Virus record (IMG/VR): IMGVR_UViG_3300043803_001662
Coordinates: 1 to 38,277 of that record
Direction: 5' to 3' (one strand)
Source: a virus
DNA: 38,277 nt
Below the pieces are notes generated by a model. The model ran no database searches. It was not told the origin of the DNA and worked only from the letters and a program-made list of their open reading frames with translations. Positions 25,337 to 32,800 of this stretch are shown piece by piece; position 1 is the first letter of the stretch; every line of letters begins with the position of its first letter. A program made the translations under genes and the position numbers.

Positions 25337-25502
25337 AGAGGAGTACCGCAACCGCATGAGAGTCGTTGACAGGGCGGAACTCGCGCTTTTCGCGCTGTGC
25401 TTCGCGGCTGGGGTCGCTCTTGCGGTTGCGGTATGTCGCAGTGATAGATGGACTGCGCCGGCGACTTTTCTGGAAAGGCCACAAGATGACGGACATCGTT
25501 GA
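25326..25502 (+). CDS. Small membrane protein
   Basis: 58 residues with one hydrophobic helix (LALFALCFAAGVALAVAVC, about 19-37) and a charged N-terminus. Start ATG at 25326 inside the previous gene's last codons. It may sit in the inner membrane. No function recognised. Confidence 0.5.
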   Translation: MLSEEEYRNRMRVVDRAELALFALCFAAGVALAVAVCRSDRWTAPATFLERPQDDGHR

Positions 25503-25737
25503 CTCGCTGCGGCAGAGCGTCCGCGAGTGCCGGGCCGTTGACAGATCGTCGCTGCTTCACGCGGCGGCGGACGAGATTGTGCGGCTGCGGGAGGAGTTGG
25601 ACACGGCGGTGAGAACATTGAACGCCTGCCTCGGCGACTACGCCAAACTGCGCGAACTCTCGCTCATCAACGACAAGATGGTGGCGTATCGGCTGGGCGT
25701 TCAGCACGGGAGTGAAGGCCATGCCGTGCAACAGTGA
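25486..25737 (+). CDS. Helical hypothetical protein
   Basis: 83 residues from the ATG at 25486 (MTDIVDSLRQSVREC). Mostly alpha-helical, with a short coiled coil ADEIVRLREELDTAVRTL. It overlaps the previous gene by 17 bases and the next by 17. Confidence 0.5.
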   Translation: MTDIVDSLRQSVRECRAVDRSSLLHAAADEIVRLREELDTAVRTLNACLGDYAKLRELSLINDKMVAYRLGVQHGSEGHAVQQ

Positions 25738-26107
25738 CCATCTAGAATCCACGCAGTTGGAGGTCGAGTGCAGCCGCATGTACCTCCTGCTCGACGAGTT
25801 GGACTTCAAAGGCCCACCCGACCCGCAGTCCGGCGGCTGGGACGGCTATGACAACCGGGCCTACAACAAGGCCGACCGTCGTCTGGCCGACGCGTTGACT
25901 CAAGAACTGTGCGACCGAATCGCCAACATCGAACTTGAGGGCGACCTGACTGGGTACTCGCTGGAACTCCAAGTCTGGGCCAGGGACCACAAGGTAGCCG
26001 ACGCCAAGCGGAAGAAGCGCGAGGCCGCGGCGAAAAAGCGAGCCGTCGCCAAGGAGAAGGCGCTGGCGAAGTTGACGCCGGCAGAGCGAAAGGTGCTGGG
26101 GCTATGA
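25721..26107 (+). CDS. Hypothetical protein with Lys/Ala-rich tail
   Basis: 128 residues from the ATG at 25721, preceded by a GGGAG-type ribosome binding site. The N-terminal half is mixed and acidic. The last 40 residues are a highly charged helix (AKRKKREAAAKKRAVAKEKALAKL). Overlaps the following ATG (ATGA). No known motif. Confidence 0.5.
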   Translation: MPCNSDHLESTQLEVECSRMYLLLDELDFKGPPDPQSGGWDGYDNRAYNKADRRLADALTQELCDRIANIELEGDLTGYSLELQVWARDHKVADAKRKKREAAAKKRAVAKEKALAKLTPAERKVLGL

Positions 26108-26496
26108 AAACCACACGCCGAGGCTTCGTCGGAACGCTCGTCGCTTTCGTGGCGGCGGCATCGGCGCCGAAGGCGCTGCCGTCAGGGTTCGCGAGGGCGA
26201 AGCCCATCCGCGAGCAGGCTGCTCTCATGGCTGCCCTCAAGGAGTGCCGCGTCGAGTCGATCGACCAAGAAATGGCGGTCGGCAGTTATCGCCGCCTTCG
26301 TGTGACGTATCGCCACGCCCCGAAGGGGCCGCGCAGCCCGCTCGACGGCATCGCAGAAAAGAGGTCCGCCGGGCTATTGCCTATCGGCGTCATGGTCACG
26401 CAGCAATGCGACGCCATCGACGTTACGCGACTCGGCGCACCGCACCGATTTGAGATCGAGTGGCCGATCACTCGAATTGAGGTAGTCTTCGCGTGA
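26104..26496 (+). CDS. Exported protein with Tat-type signal peptide
   Basis: 130 residues. The N-terminus TTRRGFVGTLVAFVAAASAP has the twin-arginine motif (TRRGF) followed by a hydrophobic stretch and Ala-rich cleavage region, as in Tat substrates. The mature part has two Cys and ends with a beta-like PITRIEVVFA. Tat export of a folded phage protein is unusual. It may be a membrane- or periplasm-acting accessory factor. Confidence 0.55.
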   Translation: MKTTRRGFVGTLVAFVAAASAPKALPSGFARAKPIREQAALMAALKECRVESIDQEMAVGSYRRLRVTYRHAPKGPRSPLDGIAEKRSAGLLPIGVMVTQQCDAIDVTRLGAPHRFEIEWPITRIEVVFA

Positions 26497-26536
26497 CTGA
26501 AGTCGATCACCCCATTTCCGCGCAGTAGGAGGACAG

Positions 26537-26812
26537 ATGATCTACGACGCAATCAAACGGCGAGACAACGCCATCGCGGCGCACGTTGACTCCGCGAGAT
26601 TCATGGGCGAGTTCATAGGCCGCAAGAACGCCGAGTTCACCGATTGGCTGCGGTGGCAGATTGAGAAGCGGGAGACGCGGCTGGACACCATCGGCCTCAT
26701 CGGGAAGGCGGGCGGCGAAGCATTGACGGCAGAGGCCGCACGGACGGCTGGCGAGGTGGCGGCGTTCCGGGCCGTGCTGGCGTACATCAACAATGGGTGG
26801 CAGGAAGAGTAG
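26537..26812 (+). CDS. Helical phage protein of unknown function
   Basis: 91 residues, AGGAGG a few bases upstream. Entirely helical in appearance (ETRLDTIGLIGKAGGEALTAEAARTAGEVAAFRAV). No known family. The 40 bases before it separate it from the Tat-signal gene and hold no other gene. Confidence 0.5.
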   Translation: MIYDAIKRRDNAIAAHVDSARFMGEFIGRKNAEFTDWLRWQIEKRETRLDTIGLIGKAGGEALTAEAARTAGEVAAFRAVLAYINNGWQEE

Positions 26813-26863
26813 CCACCGAACGCGAACGCTTACAAAACTACTGCCAGACGACGCCGGTGCCGC

Positions 26864-27211
26864 ATGAGAATCATTGGACTTCAGCAGTTTCTCGCCATGC
26901 CGGAGGGAACTGTATTTGCAAAGTACCGCCCGCAAATGTTTGGCGAGTTGTGCATCAAGGGAGATTCGATACACGGCGCGAACGATTTCACGTTCTGGCC
27001 GCTGTGGGACATCGAATGCGGCAACTCAAAAGAGTATTACGAGCAACTCGTTGCCGCCGAGACGCAAGGGGAGGAGATCGCGATTGACCTGCGATGCAAG
27101 CAGCGGGACGGGTTCTTTGAGGTAGGCCAGTTGTTCGCAGTGTTCAGCAGGGACGAGGTCCGCAGGATGGCAGACTCGCTAAACCGGAGGAATGATGCGC
27201 AAGATCATTGA
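26864..27211 (+). CDS. Conserved-type phage hypothetical protein
   Basis: 115 residues. The segment VFAKYRPQMFGELCIKGDSI followed by FWPLWDIE and a later DGFFEVGQLFAVF resembles hypothetical proteins I have seen in many tailed phages. There is no catalytic signature. Overlaps the next gene by 20 bases. Confidence 0.55.
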   Translation: MRIIGLQQFLAMPEGTVFAKYRPQMFGELCIKGDSIHGANDFTFWPLWDIECGNSKEYYEQLVAAETQGEEIAIDLRCKQRDGFFEVGQLFAVFSRDEVRRMADSLNRRNDAQDH

Positions 27212-27518
27212 CACGCCCCTTTTGTTCAAACTCTGGCACTCCGACCTCAAGAACGAGGAATTGGCGGCCATGATCGGCGTCGCCCGCGGCCACCTCTGGC
27301 ACCTGCGGAAAAAGTACGGCCTGCCGCCGCGAAAGCAGCAGCGCACCCGGCCGCCGATGGTCGACCCCACGGCTGAAGAAATCGCCGAGCGGTCGGCCGA
27401 GGTGCGCCGCAAGTGGTCGCCGGCCGAAGAGGCCCGGCGCCTCGTCGGCGGGCAGGGCCGCTGGCAACCTCCCCAGTACGCCCGGTTTGACCGCACTACC
27501 ATGTCTTTTTCATGTTGA
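27192..27518 (+). CDS. Small HTH protein of a duplicated phage family
   Basis: 108 residues (ATG at 27192, alternative 27195). Residues about 10-45 form a helix-turn-helix (LKNEELAAMIGVARGHLWHLRKKYGLPPR). The second half carries DPTAEEIAERSAEVRRKWSPAEEARRLVGG. The same two-part layout occurs in the protein at 29281. It looks like a DNA-binding regulator. Its 3' end overlaps a probable promoter by four bases. Confidence 0.6.
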   Translation: MMRKIIDTPLLFKLWHSDLKNEELAAMIGVARGHLWHLRKKYGLPPRKQQRTRPPMVDPTAEEIAERSAEVRRKWSPAEEARRLVGGQGRWQPPQYARFDRTTMSFSC

Positions 27519-27543
27519 CAGATTGGCTACCGGGCCACACACT
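27515..27543 (+). promoter_or_regulatory. Sigma-70-like promoter before the VRR-NUC gene
   Basis: TTGACA (27515-27520), 17-base spacer, CACACT (27538-27543). The expected start of transcription is within a few bases of the ATG at 27552, and no ribosome binding site intervenes, so the transcript may be leaderless. The spacer contains ATTGGCTACCGGGC, repeated at 38160. Confidence 0.5.
27523..27536 (+). repeat. Direct repeat ATTGGCTACCGGGC, copy 1
   Basis: Exact 14-base match to 38160-38173, followed in both places by one variable base and ACAC. Copy 1 lies in a promoter spacer; copy 2 lies in GC-rich sequence just before the right-end gene. Confidence 0.4.
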
Positions 27544-27551
27544 AGCGCTTC

Positions 27552-27830
27552 ATGTTGGAGCGCACGATCGTCGCCAAGGCCATCGCTACAGCCAAGTCGC
27601 TGGGGTGGTTTGCCGTCAAGATTCACGGCAACGCCTACCAGATGGCCGGCCTGCCCGATCTGTTGTGCATCAAGGGCGGCCGGGCCGTGTGGATGGAGGC
27701 GAAGGTGCCAGGAAACGAGCCTAGCCCGATCCAGGTGCGGCGCATGAAGGAACTCGCCGCCGCCGGATGCCCCTGTGCTGTGATTTTCTCGGAGCGGGAT
27801 GCCCGCAAGTTCTTAGAGGAGTGCGTTTGA
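27552..27830 (+). CDS. VRR-NUC family nuclease
   Basis: 92 residues. PD-(D/E)xK nuclease core: GLPDLLCI with Asp36, WMEAK with Glu49 and Lys51, then a conserved Gln61 in SPIQVRRMKELAAAG. This is the pattern of the small VRR-NUC enzymes, Holliday-junction resolvase-like nucleases common in phages. Length is normal for phage members. Its stop overlaps the next ATG. Confidence 0.85.
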   Translation: MLERTIVAKAIATAKSLGWFAVKIHGNAYQMAGLPDLLCIKGGRAVWMEAKVPGNEPSPIQVRRMKELAAAGCPCAVIFSERDARKFLEECV

Positions 27831-28453
27831 TGGAAGAGGCTTTCCTGGACCCGCTGATGAAAAGCCTGCTGCGAGGCCCGTGCCGCGTGGCCGTCGACAT
27901 CGGCGCGAACAAAGGCGAGTGGACTCGCTGGCTGGCCGAGCGATTCGACCATGTTCTAGCCCTGGAGCCGGACCCGCGGGCCGCCCAAGATCTACGCGGC
28001 CAGTTGCCGCCCAACGTCACGCTCATCGAGGCCGCCTGCGCGATGCAGGACGGCACCGTGGAGTTCTTTTTGCGTGACACGCCTGACCAGTCGTCGATCT
28101 TGCCTGAGCATCCGATCGGCGGCGCCGACCAGCGGGCCGTGGGCGTGTGCGGCAGGATCGCCGCCAACGCCATGACGATGGACGGCGTTCTGGACACGGC
28201 CCGCAGCCTGTTTGGGCACGACGAGATCGACTTCGTGAAACTCGACATCGAGGGGGCCGAGCATCTCGCGCTCAATAGTGCCACGCCGTCCTTGTTCGCG
28301 AACACTCGCTGGCTCATCGAAGTCCACGACAACCGCCAAGCCGTGGGCGCGGCCGTCCGCAGGCTGGGGCACGAAGAGTTGCAGATCGTCAATCACCCGC
28401 ACCAAGGCGCCCACCCCAATCACCTCTGGATCCTCGTCAATGAAGCCCGATGA
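27830..28453 (+). CDS. FkbM-family methyltransferase
   Basis: 207 residues from the ATG at 27830. AdoMet-binding motif VAVDIGANKGEWT (21-33), acidic loop LEPDPRA after the second strand, and FVKLDIEGAEHLAL near 134-147 are FkbM landmarks. FkbM enzymes O-methylate sugars or other small molecules. Next to it is a glycosyltransferase, so methylation of a glycan is the simplest reading. The target may be virion, DNA or host surface. Confidence 0.85.
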   Translation: MEEAFLDPLMKSLLRGPCRVAVDIGANKGEWTRWLAERFDHVLALEPDPRAAQDLRGQLPPNVTLIEAACAMQDGTVEFFLRDTPDQSSILPEHPIGGADQRAVGVCGRIAANAMTMDGVLDTARSLFGHDEIDFVKLDIEGAEHLALNSATPSLFANTRWLIEVHDNRQAVGAAVRRLGHEELQIVNHPHQGAHPNHLWILVNEAR

Positions 28454-29297
28454 CTTTTGGCACATCGAGCCGGCCTACCAGAATCGGTACGACGAGTTCG
28501 TGGCCACGGGCCGCGCTGTCGCGGCGGACTCGAGAATTTGTGTGCTGTCCATCGCCCGCAACGCGATGCCGCACCTGCCGAACACGCTCGAACTTCTAGA
28601 GCAAGTCGTGCCGGCGTTCGGCGAGTTTAAGTATTACGTCTACGAGAACGATTCCACTGACGGCACCGACCGCTTTCTCGACGAGTTCGCCGCCAGCCGC
28701 TCCTGGATGACTGTGGAACACGCGTCGCTGGGCCGGCCCGACCTGCGCGGCTTCGAGGAGGACCGGACGATCGCTCTGGCCGAGTACCGCAACCGCTGCC
28801 GGGCCTGGGCCGCGAGCAATGCCGGCGACTTCGGATTTTTTGCCGTCCTGGATGCCGACCCAATGGGCGGATTTTCCCCGAGCGGGCTGCTCAATAGTGT
28901 CGGCTGGCTGTCGCATTACATGAGCGACTCTCGCAAGGTTCCGGCCGGAATGGCCAGCCTGTCGCTGTTCGCAGAAGTCAATGGCGAAGGCGAACTGATG
29001 ATCGCGCAGTACGACGCTTGGGCGGCGAGGCTCAACTGGTGGGAGGACCGCCGCGACCACAAGTGGTTTCATGCCCTTCTGCCGCCGGTCGGCAGCGACC
29101 CCATCCCGATGAACTCCGCGTTCGGCGGTCTGGCGGTCTACCGCCGGGAGTCGTTTCTGGCCGAGGGCGTCGAATACGTCGGCGGCGACTGCGAACACGT
29201 TTCCCTGCACAAGACCATGAAACAGGCTGGTTTTCAGATGTACCTCAATCCGGGGTGCCGGTACGCCGCCGTGATTCCCAATGCCGTCTCGGCGTAA
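28440..29297 (+). CDS. Glycosyltransferase, GT-A type
   Basis: 285 residues from the ATG at 28440. The YVYENDSTDGT segment (66-76) and the metal-binding FFAVLDAD (133-140) are typical of GT-A-fold glycosyltransferases, and the early CVLSIARNAMPHL resembles the nucleotide-sugar strand. No membrane helix. It overlaps the FkbM gene by 14 bases, and the two form a sugar-transfer-plus-methylation unit. Acceptor unknown; I cannot tell whether it is DNA, a virion protein or host glycan. Confidence 0.8.
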   Translation: MKPDDFWHIEPAYQNRYDEFVATGRAVAADSRICVLSIARNAMPHLPNTLELLEQVVPAFGEFKYYVYENDSTDGTDRFLDEFAASRSWMTVEHASLGRPDLRGFEEDRTIALAEYRNRCRAWAASNAGDFGFFAVLDADPMGGFSPSGLLNSVGWLSHYMSDSRKVPAGMASLSLFAEVNGEGELMIAQYDAWAARLNWWEDRRDHKWFHALLPPVGSDPIPMNSAFGGLAVYRRESFLAEGVEYVGGDCEHVSLHKTMKQAGFQMYLNPGCRYAAVIPNAVSA

Positions 29298-29688
29298 GTC
29301 GCCAGAGGAGATCGAGGCCAACAAGGAACTGGCCAACCAGAAGCGGAAACTACGGCGACTGTGGTCGTACAGCGACCTGTCGTTCGAGGAGGTCTGCGAC
29401 GAAATGGGCATGGCGGCTGCAGATCTGCTGGCCTACGCCAAGTCGCTGGGCCTGGAGGACCGCGTCGAGCCTCTCGTCTTCATTCCGACGCCCGAGCAGA
29501 TCCGGATGGCGGCGGCTGGCATCCGGGCTGGATGGTCGGAGGCCGAGCGGGAATGCCGTCTCGGCGCCGGCATATTCGCTAGAATGAATAATGCGACGGA
29601 GCCACACAACGATGACAGCCGAACTGCGTCTTGTGCTGGCCGGAAAAGAGGCTCGTCTCTTCCTCAAGATCCACGATCAAGAGATTGA
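29281..29688 (+). CDS. HTH protein, second member of a duplicated family
   Basis: 135 residues. Helices SFEEVCDEMGMAAADLLAYAKSLGL resemble the helix-turn-helix of the 27192 protein, and TPEQIRMAAAGIRAGWSEAERECRLG matches the second half of that protein. The last 30 residues read across the next gene's start and look unconserved, so the true end may have been shifted. No ribosome binding site is seen. Confidence 0.5.
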   Translation: MPSRRKSPEEIEANKELANQKRKLRRLWSYSDLSFEEVCDEMGMAAADLLAYAKSLGLEDRVEPLVFIPTPEQIRMAAAGIRAGWSEAERECRLGAGIFARMNNATEPHNDDSRTASCAGRKRGSSLPQDPRSRD

Positions 29689-29803
29689 GGACGAGTTGTG
29701 GAAGTTCGACCGCAAACTCACGAAGGCGGAAATCGAGGAAATCACCACCTGCGTCTTTCAGGACGCCTATTCGGTGATTCAGTACGCCGCGCATGAGCAG
29801 TGA
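29591..29803 (+). CDS. Small hypothetical protein
   Basis: 70 residues; an ATG at 29612 would give 63. It overlaps the previous gene by 98 bases in another frame. Helical and charged (LRLVLAGKEARLFLKIHDQEIEDELWKF). No motif. The large overlap makes one of the two genes doubtful in its overlapping part. Confidence 0.45.
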   Translation: MRRSHTTMTAELRLVLAGKEARLFLKIHDQEIEDELWKFDRKLTKAEIEEITTCVFQDAYSVIQYAAHEQ

Positions 29804-29978
29804 CCAGGGGTACATCTCGGGCGTCAAGTACGGCGACGACACGCCGCCGCTCATGAATAAAGTCCCCGAGCCGCCCCCGAGTCACTGGGGCAAGTTGACC
29901 AGCCAGTCGCGAACCCTTTCTCCGCAGTACATCAAGTTCCTCAAAGGCAAGGAGCCAAACCATGACCGAGCCAGTTGA
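29793..29978 (+). CDS. Short Pro-rich hypothetical protein
   Basis: 61 residues overlapping both neighbours by about 11-17 bases. Low complexity in the middle (PPLMNKVPEPPPSHW). No ribosome binding site stands out. Weak candidate, listed because operon spacing fits. Confidence 0.4.
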   Translation: MSSDQGYISGVKYGDDTPPLMNKVPEPPPSHWGKLTSQSRTLSPQYIKFLKGKEPNHDRAS

Positions 29979-30240
29979 CATCTACGGCGCGAATCTCCCG
30001 ATCCTCGAAAAACTCAAACTCTTGGCCGAGTGGGCGCCGCTGATCGGCCGCCTCCAGGCCGTGGCGACCGCGACCACCCCGCATGAGCAGGCGCTGGCCG
30101 TCGTATCGGCCGTGCAGTGGGCCGCCGGCAAGTCGGGCACCGAGATCGACGACGAGGCGCTCTTCCACCTGGAGGCCGTTCTGCGGTCGTCCGAAGGCCG
30201 GGCCTTCTTCCAGTGGATCGTGGCGAAGGTGAATGGATGA
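29962..30240 (+). CDS. Helical hypothetical protein
   Basis: 92 residues, AAGGAG ribosome binding site. Hydrophobic helices but no clear membrane segment (LEKLKLLAEWAPLIGRLQAV). Its stop overlaps the next ATG (ATGA). Precedes a set of membrane-associated genes and may belong to the lysis or envelope cassette. Confidence 0.55.
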   Translation: MTEPVDIYGANLPILEKLKLLAEWAPLIGRLQAVATATTPHEQALAVVSAVQWAAGKSGTEIDDEALFHLEAVLRSSEGRAFFQWIVAKVNG

Positions 30241-30470
30241 GCATTTACCAGTACGCCGCTGCTGCCGCCGCCGCGATCGTGGCCGTATGGCCGCAACTTC
30301 GGCGCATTCCGGACGTTCTCGCGCCGAGCGTCGGGCCTGACTACCAGACCGCGATCCTCAATCTGGCGTCTGTTCGGCTGCGGCTGCGGGCCACCGACTG
30401 CCTCGGCGAAGACCAGAAGAAGGCCATCGACGTCCTGACGCTGGCGCTTGTGGACGGGAGCGACGAATGA
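30237..30470 (+). CDS. Small membrane protein, possible holin-type
   Basis: 77 residues from the ATG at 30237. The start YQYAAAAAAAIVAVWPQL is a short hydrophobic segment of about 18 residues; the rest is soluble and basic. One membrane anchor and the position before a peptidase gene make a holin-like role possible. Unproven. Confidence 0.5.
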   Translation: MSIYQYAAAAAAAIVAVWPQLRRIPDVLAPSVGPDYQTAILNLASVRLRLRATDCLGEDQKKAIDVLTLALVDGSDE

Positions 30471-30952
30471 GCAATTACGCGAGGTGGATTGCCGTGGTTG
30501 TGCTGCTGTTCTTTTCGTGGAAGGGCGTCGACCTCGATCTTCCGTGGCCGCCGGGCCAGGCGCACGAAGTCGACACGCCTCGGCCGAGCAAAGAGGCCCT
30601 GGAGTGGTCGGCGCCCGTCCGGGCCATCGCTGGCAAGATGCTGCCGACGGATCGCGTCTACCTGTCCAGCCTCTATGAGGCGATGGCGTTCATTCTGCTG
30701 CGCGACTTCGACCGCGACCAGCCCGTCGTCAAGACGACCGACGACTTCATTGCGTTTCACTCCGGCACATTGCGGCTGGCGATCGACAAAGAAAACGTCG
30801 GCAAGTACCCAGGCCTAGCCGAAGCCATCGACGAGACGTTTGTTCGGGCGCTGGGGGCAGACCAGAAGCCGCTCGACGGCGAATTGCGGCCGCGACTGAT
30901 TGCCGCCTGTGGGTCGCTGGCCTGGACGCTGCGAGTTGGACGAGATGAGTGA
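30467..30952 (+). CDS. Membrane-anchored protein of the putative lysis cassette
   Basis: 161 residues. N-terminal helix ARWIAVVVLLFFSWKG (about 5-20) is a signal anchor, followed by a soluble domain (LPTDRVYLSSLYEAMAFILLRDF..) with no recognised enzyme motif. Overlaps both neighbours. The C-terminal domain presumably faces the periplasm. Confidence 0.55.
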   Translation: MSNYARWIAVVVLLFFSWKGVDLDLPWPPGQAHEVDTPRPSKEALEWSAPVRAIAGKMLPTDRVYLSSLYEAMAFILLRDFDRDQPVVKTTDDFIAFHSGTLRLAIDKENVGKYPGLAEAIDETFVRALGADQKPLDGELRPRLIAACGSLAWTLRVGRDE

Positions 30953-31946
30953 CGAATTCAATCCGCTCGACGCCTATGCCGGCGGCCTCATGGGCTGTCG
31001 GCCGGACCGCCGGGCCGACGAAGAACTGGCCGACTCGATCATCCGCCGCGGCGGCGATCCCGACGGCGGCAGCGTGGCCTACAGTTGGGAGTTCGCCGAA
31101 GGCGGCAAGGGGCAACTCATTCTCTTGTTTCCGGCCGTGCAGTCTGTTTTCCCTGACTGCTGGCCAGGGCCGACGCAACTGACTGGCGACTGTGTGGCCC
31201 GCGCCACGGCCAACTGCCTGCTGACATCGCTGGCCCTTGAGATTGCGAGCGGCAAGCCTGACGAGCAGACCGGCCGCCTCGAAGGCGCCCCTGAATTGCC
31301 GGACCTGGGCGTCAAGGACTCCGTGGTCGCCGCGGAATCACTTTGGGCCTGGAGGGGCTATGACAGTGACGGCTGGGTCTGCGCCAAAGCCGCGCAGGTT
31401 GCCACCACAAAGGGCTTCTTGGTTCGCAAGCCGTACCCGGAGTTCAGCGTCGACCTGACCCAATACACCGAAAAGACGATTCGCCTCGGCGGGTCCCGGT
31501 CGCCGAGCCAAAAGTGGCTCGACGAGTCCTCGCAGCACATCGCCAGGACCGCCACGATGCTGTCCGGCCGTGAGCAGGTCCGCGACTTCTTGTTCCAAGG
31601 ATACGGCGTCTTCAACTGCAGTTCGATGGCGTTCGAGCGGACGCGGAACGAGGACGGATTTTCTCGGCAGGTCGGCATTTGGCATCATGCGCAGAGTTTC
31701 CTGGGGTATGACGACCGACCGGAAACGCACAAGAAGTACGGCGAGGCGCTCGTCTTATGGAACAATTCGTGGGCGGCCTGGAACTCCGGACCGCGCCGCG
31801 TCCGCGGGACCAACTTCGATATTCCGCCCGGCTCGTATTGGGCGCTGGCCTCGACGATCGACAAGGCCCAGTGCATCGCGTTGTCTAGCGTGGCCGGCTG
31901 GCCGCGCCGTCAGCACACCACATTCGGAGCGATCGGCAACGTATGA
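30945..31946 (+). CDS. Papain-fold cysteine peptidase-like protein
   Basis: 333 residues from the ATG at 30945. Papain-type residues in order: Gln78 and Cys83 in TQLTGDCVARAT, a His in GIWHHAQSFLGYDD (about 247-248), and Asn274 in LWNNSWAAWNSG, matching the NSW element of C1-type enzymes. No signal peptide of its own. It follows two membrane proteins and precedes a lipoprotein, a position suited to an endolysin or other envelope-cutting enzyme. The fold is likely; the substrate is inference. Confidence 0.7.
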   Translation: MSDEFNPLDAYAGGLMGCRPDRRADEELADSIIRRGGDPDGGSVAYSWEFAEGGKGQLILLFPAVQSVFPDCWPGPTQLTGDCVARATANCLLTSLALEIASGKPDEQTGRLEGAPELPDLGVKDSVVAAESLWAWRGYDSDGWVCAKAAQVATTKGFLVRKPYPEFSVDLTQYTEKTIRLGGSRSPSQKWLDESSQHIARTATMLSGREQVRDFLFQGYGVFNCSSMAFERTRNEDGFSRQVGIWHHAQSFLGYDDRPETHKKYGEALVLWNNSWAAWNSGPRRVRGTNFDIPPGSYWALASTIDKAQCIALSSVAGWPRRQHTTFGAIGNV

Positions 31947-32200
31947 GAACACTTGTCGCGATCCTTATGTTTGCCACGGCGGGATGCGTGTCCTTTCCTC
32001 GAAGGGATCTGCAGCCTTTTGTGGCCGCGGCCGGCCGCTACTCGCTGATGGCCCGCAAGGCGCCGCCGGCCCCCCAGCCGAGCGTCTGCGCCAACTGCCG
32101 TGGCGCCGGAAAAATTGGCGATGGTCGCGTGTTTGTGACCTGCCCCGTGTGCAACGGCACCGGAAAAACCAAATGCGGGCCGAACGGATGTCCAAAGTAA
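31943..32200 (+). CDS. Lipoprotein with DnaJ-type zinc motif
   Basis: 85 residues. Signal peptide MRTLVAILMFATAGC with a lipobox-like ATAGC, so Cys15 is the probable lipidated residue. The mature part carries CANCRGAGKIG and CPVCNGTGKT, two CxxCxGxG units as in the DnaJ zinc finger. A lipoprotein with such a motif is unusual. By location it could be a spanin-like or periplasmic assembly factor. Confidence 0.65.
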   Translation: MRTLVAILMFATAGCVSFPRRDLQPFVAAAGRYSLMARKAPPAPQPSVCANCRGAGKIGDGRVFVTCPVCNGTGKTKCGPNGCPK

Positions 32201-32520
32201 TGCTGTACACCCCGCTCAAGACATACGTCGCGAAGCGCGGCGGGCTTCGGCTTTCGTCGCACTCTAGGCTGCGCGACCGCCTCATCGAGATGGCCGTCGA
32301 GGAGTGGCCGGTCGGCTGCGACCCAACCAGGGTCGAGGAAGTGCTGAAGGCGCGGATGGCAATCCGCGTCCGCAAGCAATACGGCAGCATCTTGGCCATG
32401 TTTCTCATCGGGGTCCTGGTGAACGCCATCGCGAAACTCGTCGTGGAATGGTGGTTCTCGCGGGATTCGCACCGCGTTCTCATGCTGGGGTGGCGGCAGA
32501 ACGCAGCCGGCAATGCCTAA
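32200..32520 (+). CDS. Small membrane protein
   Basis: 106 residues from the ATG at 32200, which shares one base with the previous stop; ATGs at 32188 and 32173 are alternatives. It has one clear membrane helix, SILAMFLIGVLVNAIAKLVV, preceded by a basic soluble domain. Overlaps the HNH gene by eight bases. Confidence 0.5.
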   Translation: MLYTPLKTYVAKRGGLRLSSHSRLRDRLIEMAVEEWPVGCDPTRVEEVLKARMAIRVRKQYGSILAMFLIGVLVNAIAKLVVEWWFSRDSHRVLMLGWRQNAAGNA

Positions 32521-32800
32521 GCGCATTTCGACATTCCGGCCACGGCCGGCCCGCCCGCGGCCGACGGCAGCGGAGCGCGGATACTGCTCTGCTGCGTGGC
32601 GGCGGACTAGGCTGGCCGTGATTGCCAGGGACGAGGGGAAGTGCCAACTCTGCGGGATCCTGGTGACGGGCCGCGACGCGCACGTCGACCATATCATCGA
32701 GAAGCCGCTGGGCACCGACGCGATTCACAATCTGCGTCTGCTTTGCCAGTCGTGCCATAGCAAGCGACACGCTCAAGACTCGCTGGGCCACGGCGACTGA
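32513..32800 (+). CDS. HNH endonuclease
   Basis: 95 residues. C44-x2-C47 (CQLCG), HVDHIIEKPLG with Asp59-His60, and LRLLCQSCHSKRH with Cys78, Cys81 and His82 complete the zinc-HNH layout. Basic N-terminus (RPRPARPRP). Last rightward gene before the leftward block; phage HNH enzymes near packaging genes assist terminase, but that partner is not visible here. Confidence 0.85.
   Translation: MPKRISTFRPRPARPRPTAAERGYCSAAWRRTRLAVIARDEGKCQLCGILVTGRDAHVDHIIEKPLGTDAIHNLRLLCQSCHSKRHAQDSLGHGD

Noticed and set aside
13757-32800. Homing-type mobile elements around the HNH genes
   Set aside because: Both HNH genes are normal operon members with coupled neighbours; no split host gene or intron boundary is visible.
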